Under the pieces are notes generated by a model. The model did not search any database. It was not told the DNA's origin and was given only the letters and a program-made list of their open reading frames with translations. A stretch of 18,963 nucleotides of DNA from the NCBI GenBank assembly GCA_030038335.1, contig JASHPC010000156.1, positions 1-18,963 of the forward strand, read 5' to 3'. This document shows positions 13,492-18,963 of the stretch, piece after piece (within the stretch, counting starts at the first letter, position 1; the number at the start of each line of letters is the position of its first letter). Source of the DNA: Vulcanimicrobiota bacterium (GTDB lineage: Bacteria; Vulcanimicrobiota; Vulcanimicrobiia; Vulcanimicrobiales; Vulcanimicrobiaceae). The position numbers and the translations under genes are program-made.

Positions 13492-15006
13492 TTAACCGTC
13501 CGCTCGTTTGAATATCGCTTTGCCGCGGTGCCAGGTTTCGAGCACGATGCAGTGCTCGAAGCGCTCGTCCGCAATCGGATCGCGATCGAGAACGACGAAG
13601 TCGGCAGAGAGTCCCGGCGCGAGATTTCCGGTCGTGCCCTCGACGCACGCGAGATAGGCAGCGTTCACCGTGTACGCGGCGAGAGTCTGATGCGCGTCGA
13701 GCCGCTCCGTCACTTCGTGATGCTCTAGAGAGGCTTGCATCCCCGCGAGCGGATCGAGCGGACAGACCGGAGCGTCGTCTCCGCCGCACAGCACCGCGCC
13801 GGAGCGCGCGATGGTTTGGAACGCGTTCATCGCTTGCATGCGCTCGGCACCCAGACGCCGCTCGTACATTCCGCCGACCCCTCCCCACTGCGCGTCGAAG
13901 AGCGGCTGCATCGAGAGCACGATCCCCATGCTCGCGCAGGCTTTCACGTGCTCGAGCGTCGCACACTCGAAGTGTTCGATGAAGTGGCGAGCGCCGGTGC
14001 GCGAGGACTTTCCGTGAAGCACACGCGTCCAGCATCGAATGCACTGCTCGATGGCTGCGTCGCCGATCGCGTGAACGCCCGCGCCGATCCCCAGACGTTC
14101 AGCGGTGGAAAAATACTCTTCGAGCGCGGCGTCGGTAAAGCGCAAGGCGCCGCTTCCCTCGCCGTCAGCATACGGATGCGAGAGCGCGGCCGTTCTGCTG
14201 CCGAGCGATCCATCAAGAAAGACGTCGCCGCCGACGTAGCGCAATCCCAGTTCGCGTGCCAAGAGCGGATCGGGCTCGCAGACTTTCGGGTAAACTGCCG
14301 CCGGAAGTTCCCGTAGCGCTGCAATCTCGCCGGCGTACTCCGAACGCTCGAAACCGTAGAGCTGCGCGTGCAGATGCAGCGTCCCGCGTGAAAGCGCGAG
14401 GTCGACGGCGCGGCGCTCCGCCTCGCGGCGGCGCGCGAGTGGCATCTCTGCAAGAAAGCGTGACTGTGCGAGCCAGTTTGCGTGCAGCGTTAGGCGACCC
14501 GTCGGCGTTCCCGCCGCGTCGAGTTCGACGCCCTGCGTTTCCGCGTCGAGATCGAGCCACGCGAGGGTCGCGCGGTTGACGAGACATGAATGCCCGTCGA
14601 TGCGCGAAAGCAGCGCGCGCGCATTGGCATGAAAGCGGTCGAGCGGACGCGCGTCGGCGGAACGCCCGTCGGCCCAGCGAGACTCATCATACTGCCCGCC
14701 AAAGACGACGCCGGATTCGTTTGGGACCCGCGCGACCGCTTCGGCGAACTCTTCGTAAGACGTCGTCGTCGAAAGGTCGCGTTCTCCGAGAAAGTAACCG
14801 GTGTCGGTAAGATGCACGTGCGCGTCTGCAAACGCGGGCACAACGGTTGCGCCTCCGAGCTCGATGCGCCGCACGCCGGCACCGGCATCGCGTTCGTTTA
14901 GCGAGCGCACGTCACCGGCCGCGTCGACGACGAGCGCGTCGTGACGCTCGAATTGTTGCGTTCGTGCATCGAAGGAGTAAACGCGTCCGCCGGCGAGAAC
15001 CTGCAT
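13492..15006 (-). CDS. YtcJ-like metal-dependent amidohydrolase (Amidohydrolase_3 type)
   Basis: A 504-aa cytoplasmic metal hydrolase; relatives include N-substituted formamide deformylase and many uncharacterised YtcJ proteins acting on amide bonds. Order seen: small beta-sandwich strand pair GGRVYSFD / ALVVDAAG at the N-terminus, VVPAFADAHVHLTD with metal ligands His63 and His65, VVFGGQYDESRWADGR, FLDGSLGSRTAAL (263-275), GVHAIGDAAI with His312, HFIEHFE (His341/His345), CGGDDAPVCPLDP with Asp410, and the closing strands LSADFVVLDRDP. Length is normal. ATG 15006 is preferred over ATG 15024 because MQVLAGGRVY is the usual beginning; neither has a Shine-Dalgarno. Start codons of this gene and of the divergent M48 gene are 16 bp apart. 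Substrate unknown. Confidence 0.87.
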   Translation of the reverse strand: MQVLAGGRVYSFDARTQQFERHDALVVDAAGDVRSLNERDAGAGVRRIELGGATVVPAFADAHVHLTDTGYFLGERDLSTTTSYEEFAEAVARVPNESGVVFGGQYDESRWADGRSADARPLDRFHANARALLSRIDGHSCLVNRATLAWLDLDAETQGVELDAAGTPTGRLTLHANWLAQSRFLAEMPLARRREAERRAVDLALSRGTLHLHAQLYGFERSEYAGEIAALRELPAAVYPKVCEPDPLLARELGLRYVGGDVFLDGSLGSRTAALSHPYADGEGSGALRFTDAALEEYFSTAERLGIGAGVHAIGDAAIEQCIRCWTRVLHGKSSRTGARHFIEHFECATLEHVKACASMGIVLSMQPLFDAQWGGVGGMYERRLGAERMQAMNAFQTIARSGAVLCGGDDAPVCPLDPLAGMQASLEHHEVTERLDAHQTLAAYTVNAAYLACVEGTTGNLAPGLSADFVVLDRDPIADERFEHCIVLETWHRGKAIFKRADG

Positions 15007-15022
15007 GCCGTGCGGAGATACC

Positions 15023-16201
15023 ATGCGCGGTCGTGATGTTCTTGTCGGATTGGCGGCCGGATTCTCTGCGGGGTACCTCGCCGCGCGGGCCTACGAGAGC
15101 CTCTGCGAGCTCCGCTCCCCCGATACCCGGCAGCGTACGGGCGCTGCGCGTTACGGTCGCTCCCGCAGGGCGCTCGAGCTCGCGGACACGTTTCAAGGAA
15201 TCTGCGGCGCCTTCGCGCTGGCCTACGGAACGATGGGCGAACGTACGGATCGTGCAACGTTGCGCGCGCCGGCATGGCTGCGCCCAGCGCTCTTCGTCGC
15301 TCCGCTCTCGCTCTGCGGCTCCGTCGCCGAGCTGCCCGCAGCGTTCGTTTCCGACTATCTCCTCGAACGCCGCTACGGTCTTACGGATCAACGTTCGAGT
15401 GCGTGGCTGAGCGAATACGCGAAGAGCAGCTTAGTGGCGACGGTCGTCACTTCGCTGAGCGCGATGCTTCTCGGTGCGATGGTTCGGCGAGCCCCTCGCT
15501 TCTGGCCACTTCACGCGACGATCGCAGCGCTGCCGCTCTTCGTTGCCGGCAATCTTATCGTGCCGCTTTACATCCTTCCGCTATTCAATCGCTTCGAACC
15601 GCTGCAAGGGCCGCTCGAGAAGCGCCTGCGCGGTCTTGCGTCGCGCTACGGTGTCGGCAGTGCGGACATTCTCAAGGTAGACATGAGCCGGCAGACGCGC
15701 AAGGCGAACGCGTTCGTCACCGGCGTCGCTCGGACGCATCGCATCGTGCTCGGCGACACCCTCGTCGACGCCTTTCCCGACGACGAGATCGAGTTCATCG
15801 TCGCGCACGAGCTCGGCCATTACGTCGCGCGCGACGTGTGGCGACTCACCGCCTTCGGCGAAGTCATTGCAAGCGTGCTGTTCTTCGTCTCGAACGCGCT
15901 CAGCGGTCCGCGCAGCGGCATGCGCGATCGCCCGATCGTGCTGGCTAGACTCTACGCCGCAATGCTCCTCGCGACGCAAACCTTGCGCCCACTGCTCTTT
16001 GCGTTCACGCGATCGCGTGAGGCCGCCGCCGATCGTTTCGCGGTTGAAGCGACGAAGAATCCGGTTGCGGGCGCTTCGGCGTTCAGACGACTGCGAGAAC
16101 AGAATCTCATCGAAGATGAAGTTCCGCGCTGGTACGAGCTCTTCTTCAGCTCGCACCCGTCGCTCAAGTCGCGGATCGAGCGCCTCGAAGCCACGAGTTG
16201 A
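15023..16201 (+). CDS. M48-family (Ste24/CAAX protease-like) membrane metalloprotease
   Basis: A 392-aa protein with several membrane segments (about 5-22, 55-72, 88-108, 136-156, 164-186, 277-294, 308-330). Zinc site: HELGH in FIVAHELGHYVARD (His262, Glu263, His266) and the distal Glu333 in SREAAADRFA with Asp337. DMSRQTRKANAFVTG (220-234) and the C-terminal SSHPSLKSRIERL (377-389) are hallmarks of the Ste24 branch, which cleaves membrane-associated proteins in the cytoplasmic membrane. The start is ATG 15023, with GGAG 5 nt upstream; an ATG six codons earlier lacks this. It is divergent from the amidohydrolase gene and its last 38 bp overlap the convergent folK-folE2 gene. Confidence 0.9.
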   Translation: MRGRDVLVGLAAGFSAGYLAARAYESLCELRSPDTRQRTGAARYGRSRRALELADTFQGICGAFALAYGTMGERTDRATLRAPAWLRPALFVAPLSLCGSVAELPAAFVSDYLLERRYGLTDQRSSAWLSEYAKSSLVATVVTSLSAMLLGAMVRRAPRFWPLHATIAALPLFVAGNLIVPLYILPLFNRFEPLQGPLEKRLRGLASRYGVGSADILKVDMSRQTRKANAFVTGVARTHRIVLGDTLVDAFPDDEIEFIVAHELGHYVARDVWRLTAFGEVIASVLFFVSNALSGPRSGMRDRPIVLARLYAAMLLATQTLRPLLFAFTRSREAAADRFAVEATKNPVAGASAFRRLREQNLIEDEVPRWYELFFSSHPSLKSRIERLEATS

Positions 16202-17579
16202 GATCGGTCTTCGGGATCGCGCCTTCGCGCGCGCGCAGCTCCCGCCGAAACTCGCCGAAAGAGCCAAATGCCTCGGCAAACGCGTCGTGTTTGTGAATCG
16301 ACTCCTCGTTGCGCTGGCTTGCGAAAACGAACGCCGCGTCGGAAAACTCGTCGTATGTTTCCAACACGCGCGCGACGATGCCGCGAACGACGTCCTCGGC
16401 GAACTTCGGGTTCGCGTGCGCCTTGTTCACGACGAAGAACTCGTCCGGCCGTTTGAGGAGATCGTACGTTTCGCTCGACATTGCGCCTTCGACGATTTCC
16501 ACGAGATCCTCGACGCGGACGTCTTCGAGCGCGCCCTCATCGTCTTCTCCGAGAAGGACCGCGCCGCGTCCGCGCTGATTGTGCGTCGCGACTGGGAGCG
16601 CATCAAGCGCGAGCCGCGCGTCTGTCTCGCTAAATCCGGCTTCTTCCAACTGACGCATCGAATGCTCGCGGATCATCCCTTGCGCGCACGGACACGCCGT
16701 CATGCCCTCCGCCTCGACACCGACGACGCGCCGCACGCCGGATGGACTCGCATGCGCTATGCCGATGAGCCTGTACGTTTCCTCCGCGCGCTTTCCGCTC
16801 ACCGGCGTCCATCGTTCGAGCGCGAAGTCCGCTTCCAAGCGAACTTCGGCCTCCGCAGCCTCTTGCGTCGCCACGATGTCACGCGCGACCGCTTCCGCGA
16901 GCCGTTCGACGCGCGTCGCTGACCGCTTGCGAGAGAGCGCGTCGAGCGTCGCCTCCTCCAAGACTTCGACGAAGCGAGACATGTGCACGCCCGAACGATC
17001 TGATGCAAGGTCGGCGACCATCGAGAACTCGCCGTTGAAGACGCCGGGTTTTCCGTCGATTTCGAGACGCAGGATACGACGCACGCGGGACACCCCGGCG
17101 CGGTTGAGCGAGATGCGCACCTCGGGAAGCTCTTCCTGGCGGTCCGTGTGAAAACGCAGTCCTTGTTCCAAACGCCGCACCGCTTCGCCGTCACGCACGC
17201 GTGCCGCAAAATCCGGCGCGATCTCCGCAAGCGGTACGAGATTGTACGGGCGCGACTCCAACTGCGGATGCTCCCACTCGTCGAAGGCAAGCACGTCGAC
17301 GTCGATAGGGCGCGCGCTGAGCCGGCGAGGCTGCACCCGTCCCAGCACGCGCTGAATCTCGTGGAGACGCCGAGTGAACGCATCCCGATCCTCAGCGATC
17401 TCCAGCACCGCCGCGACGTTGAGAAACGCCGGTCCTTGCGCCCCTTCGGCGGGAGGGCTTTCGTAGAAGGCGGAGACTGCCTCGATGCGAGCGTGCGCAC
17501 GGAGACGCTGCAACGCGGCAAAGATGTTCGCGCGGCGGTCGCCGAGATTCGAGCCTATTCCGACGTACGCTCGGTGCAT
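16164..17579 (-). CDS. bifunctional HPPK (FolK) and GTP cyclohydrolase IB (FolE2) fusion
   Basis: A 471-aa two-domain chain. Residues 1-~145 are 6-hydroxymethyl-7,8-dihydropterin pyrophosphokinase: AYVGIGSNLGDRRANI, AFLNVAAVLE, and the signature RLSARPIDVDVLAFD with paired Asp. Residues ~152-465 are GTP cyclohydrolase of the FolE2/MptA type, which opens GTP at the start of pterin synthesis: ISLNRAGVSRVR, SGVHMSRFVE (His199), GMTACPCAQG (Cys296, Cys298) and EESIHKHDAFAE. No stop or restart separates the domains, and both have normal length. The start is ATG 17579, with AGGTG 5 nt upstream; an earlier ATG is eight codons away. The two activities are the first step and a later step of folate synthesis, so the fusion joins non-consecutive enzymes. 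It is divergent from manA. Confidence 0.9.
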   Translation of the reverse strand: MHRAYVGIGSNLGDRRANIFAALQRLRAHARIEAVSAFYESPPAEGAQGPAFLNVAAVLEIAEDRDAFTRRLHEIQRVLGRVQPRRLSARPIDVDVLAFDEWEHPQLESRPYNLVPLAEIAPDFAARVRDGEAVRRLEQGLRFHTDRQEELPEVRISLNRAGVSRVRRILRLEIDGKPGVFNGEFSMVADLASDRSGVHMSRFVEVLEEATLDALSRKRSATRVERLAEAVARDIVATQEAAEAEVRLEADFALERWTPVSGKRAEETYRLIGIAHASPSGVRRVVGVEAEGMTACPCAQGMIREHSMRQLEEAGFSETDARLALDALPVATHNQRGRGAVLLGEDDEGALEDVRVEDLVEIVEGAMSSETYDLLKRPDEFFVVNKAHANPKFAEDVVRGIVARVLETYDEFSDAAFVFASQRNEESIHKHDAFAEAFGSFGEFRRELRAREGAIPKTDLNSWLRGARSAT

Positions 17580-17630
17580 GATGGCACCTGAGGATTCCCA
17601 CACCGTTTGGGCGTACCTCCAGCAGGCACG

Positions 17631-18638
17631 ATGAACCTCGAACCTCTCTATCCTTACGCGATGGACCCCAAGGAAGCGCCTGCGATTTGGGGCGGCGAGT
17701 CGTGGAAATGCTGGGACGCCAACCGCGTTCGCAACGGTGCGCTTGCGGGCGCAACCATTGCGGATTTGCGCGCCCGCCTCGGGCCGAAGTTACTTGGCTC
17801 GATCGACGCTACGCGCATCTTCCCCATTCTTACGAAGATCATCGATGCGCGTGACTCGCTTTCCGTGCAGGTTCATCCGGACGACGCGTACGCGCAGCGC
17901 GTGGAACATCAGCCAAACGGAAAGACCGAGTGCTGGTACATTCTCGAGGCGAAGCCGGACGCACACCTGATCTTGGGTTGGACGCGTGACACGACGCGCG
18001 CGGAATACGAGAAGCGCGTTGCGGACGGAACGCTCGGCGATATCCTGCGGCGCGTACCCGTGAAAGCGAGCGAAGCCTACTATCTTCCCGCCGGAACGCT
18101 CCACGCGATCGGCGCCGGCATCGTTCTCTTCGAAACGCAACAGGCGAGCGACCTCACCTATCGCATCTTCGACTGGAACCGCCTGGGCACCGACGGAAAA
18201 CCGCGTCCGCTGCACGTGCAGAAAGCTGCCGACGTCTTGAACTACCACGCAGGGACGACGGGTGCGATCGCAACCATCGAGTACACGTTCGAGTCGCTGA
18301 GGCGTACGGCACTCATCGCGGGTCCCAACTTCATCGTCGAGCTCGTCACGGCTACGAGCGAACCCGCGTCGATCGCTACCGACGGCGTGCCGCTCGTCTT
18401 CATGCCGCTGGAAGGCAGCGTTGCGCTTTCGTGCGACGGCGGCGATGCGATACTCGCGCCGTACGAGGCCGCGATCGTGCCCGCCGGTGCCGAGCGCTGC
18501 ACCGTCACCGCTTCCGACGCCAGCACGGCGTCGTTCACGCTCGTCTCGCCGCCGCCGGATCGCAACGCAATGGCGGCGCAACTTCTCGCAGGCAACGTCG
18601 AGCAGGGGCGCATCGACGCGTTCCTGGCACAGTTTTGA
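17631..18638 (+). CDS. manA: class I mannose-6-phosphate isomerase
   Basis: A 335-aa cupin enzyme interconverting mannose-6-phosphate and fructose-6-phosphate, which feeds GDP-mannose and envelope sugars or mannose catabolism. Zinc ligands are visible: Gln80 and His82 in SVQVHPDDAYAQ, Glu100 in GKTECWYIL, and a conserved His158 in LPAGTLHAIGAGIVLFETQQ. SDLTYRIFDWNR (173-184) holds the catalytic Arg region. Length fits the short bacterial ManA type. I chose ATG 17631, with weak AGG 5 nt upstream, over an in-frame TTG at 17607 because MNLEPLYPYAMDPK is a usual N-terminus. Its stop overlaps the TTG start of lysA (TTGA), so the two are probably cotranscribed. Confidence 0.92.
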   Translation: MNLEPLYPYAMDPKEAPAIWGGESWKCWDANRVRNGALAGATIADLRARLGPKLLGSIDATRIFPILTKIIDARDSLSVQVHPDDAYAQRVEHQPNGKTECWYILEAKPDAHLILGWTRDTTRAEYEKRVADGTLGDILRRVPVKASEAYYLPAGTLHAIGAGIVLFETQQASDLTYRIFDWNRLGTDGKPRPLHVQKAADVLNYHAGTTGAIATIEYTFESLRRTALIAGPNFIVELVTATSEPASIATDGVPLVFMPLEGSVALSCDGGDAILAPYEAAIVPAGAERCTVTASDASTASFTLVSPPPDRNAMAAQLLAGNVEQGRIDAFLAQF

Positions 18639-18963
18639 CGCTCGCCGGGATCCCCGCAGAACGTCTCGCCGAGCACTACGGCACGCCGCTTCTCGTTATC
18701 GATCTCGACGCGTTCGAAGCGGCGATCTCGCAGTGCCACGCAGCGTGCGATCCGCATGACATCGAGATCGCGTATGCGGGCAAAGCTTTGCTGCTCGTCG
18801 CCATCGCTCGATTCGTAGTGGAACGCGGGCTCGCGATCGACGTGTGCTCGCTCGGCGAGCTCACGACGGCAGAGCGTGCGGCGGTCGGTGCGGAGCGTAT
18901 CACGCTGCACGGCTGCGGAAAGAGCGACGAAGAACTCGAGGCCGCGGCGAGCGGACGCGTCGG
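18635..18963 (+). CDS. lysA: diaminopimelate decarboxylase, N-terminal part (3' end outside window)
   Basis: About 109 codons are present before the window ends. The frame begins at TTG 18635, which overlaps the manA stop as TTGA, and reads LAGIPAERLAEHYGTPLLVID, the standard LysA opening. AYAGKALLL holds the PLP-binding Lys, GLAIDVCSLGELTTAERA is the following strand-helix unit, and ERITLHGCGKSDEELEAA is strongly LysA-like. The enzyme makes lysine from meso-diaminopimelate in the last step of the pathway. Another alanine-racemase-fold decarboxylase is possible because the C-terminal half is missing, but the match is good. Coupling to manA by a rare TTG start suggests translation depends on the upstream gene. 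Confidence 0.85.
   Translation, partial: MTLAGIPAERLAEHYGTPLLVIDLDAFEAAISQCHAACDPHDIEIAYAGKALLLVAIARFVVERGLAIDVCSLGELTTAERAAVGAERITLHGCGKSDEELEAAASGRV

Noticed and set aside
15867..16922. Plus-strand open frame of 351 codons across the end of the M48 gene and opposite folK-folE2
   Set aside because: It is a shifted frame of the M48 gene followed by the complement of folE2, with no family-like sequence.
1..18963. CRISPR arrays, tRNA or rRNA genes, IS elements, phage or integrase genes
   Set aside because: No regularly spaced repeats, cloverleaf with an anticodon arm, rRNA-like blocks, transposase motifs or terminal inverted repeats with target duplications were seen by eye on either strand.

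Overview
The window looks like chromosomal DNA from a GC-rich bacterium (well over half G+C by eye, not computed). Gene content is housekeeping plus envelope functions: folate, tetrapyrrole, lysine and mannose-phosphate metabolism, Fe-S or P-loop ATPase, peptidases and an ABC exporter. I see no phage genes, transposase, IS, CRISPR, rRNA or tRNA. A short Lys/Arg-rich histone-like protein, Tat-like and Sec-like leaders and protein styles resembling uncultured soil phyla make me think of Candidatus Eremiobacterota (WPS-2) or a neighbour such as Dormibacterota, Chloroflexota or Actinobacteriota. That placement is a weak impression, not a demonstrated result.

Layout. 1-2943 is the C-terminal part of a large Lhr-type helicase cut by the window edge. 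It runs into a convergent alpha/beta hydrolase with a long coding overlap. 3663-4000 is the only clearly AT-richer regulatory stretch: a candidate promoter, a 62-aa histone-like gene, its terminator, then a perfect 13-bp inverted repeat with a candidate leaderless promoter. 4003-8019 is a tightly coupled five-gene operon: an ABC-2 type ATPase (COG4586-like), a gamma-carbonic-anhydrase-like hexapeptide protein, two permeases, and an exported class A beta-lactamase-like serine hydrolase. Four of its five genes are joined by 4-nt ATGA/GTGA overlaps. 8016-8849 (minus) is one open frame carrying a GIY-YIG domain followed by a cyclophilin. Its start codon overlaps the divergent start of an RsbW-like anti-sigma kinase at 8848, which is followed by a secreted M28 peptidase.

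10693-13433 holds a HemL-family aminotransferase (minus), a P-loop ATPase of the Mrp family with an unusual N-terminal disulfide domain (plus), and a small His-rich exported protein (minus). 13492-16201 holds a YtcJ-like amidohydrolase (minus) divergent from an M48/Ste24-like membrane protease (plus). 16164-17579 (minus) is a single-chain FolK-FolE2 fusion, which would carry out two steps of pterin/folate synthesis. 17631 to the end holds manA overlapping a truncated lysA.

The most interesting observations are the three domain fusions (GIY-YIG with cyclophilin, DUF1858-like with Mrp, FolK with FolE2), the insertion of a gamma-CA-like gene and a beta-lactamase-like gene into an ABC exporter operon, and extreme compaction in which every convergent gene pair overlaps. 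No stretch longer than 300 bases lacks a gene.
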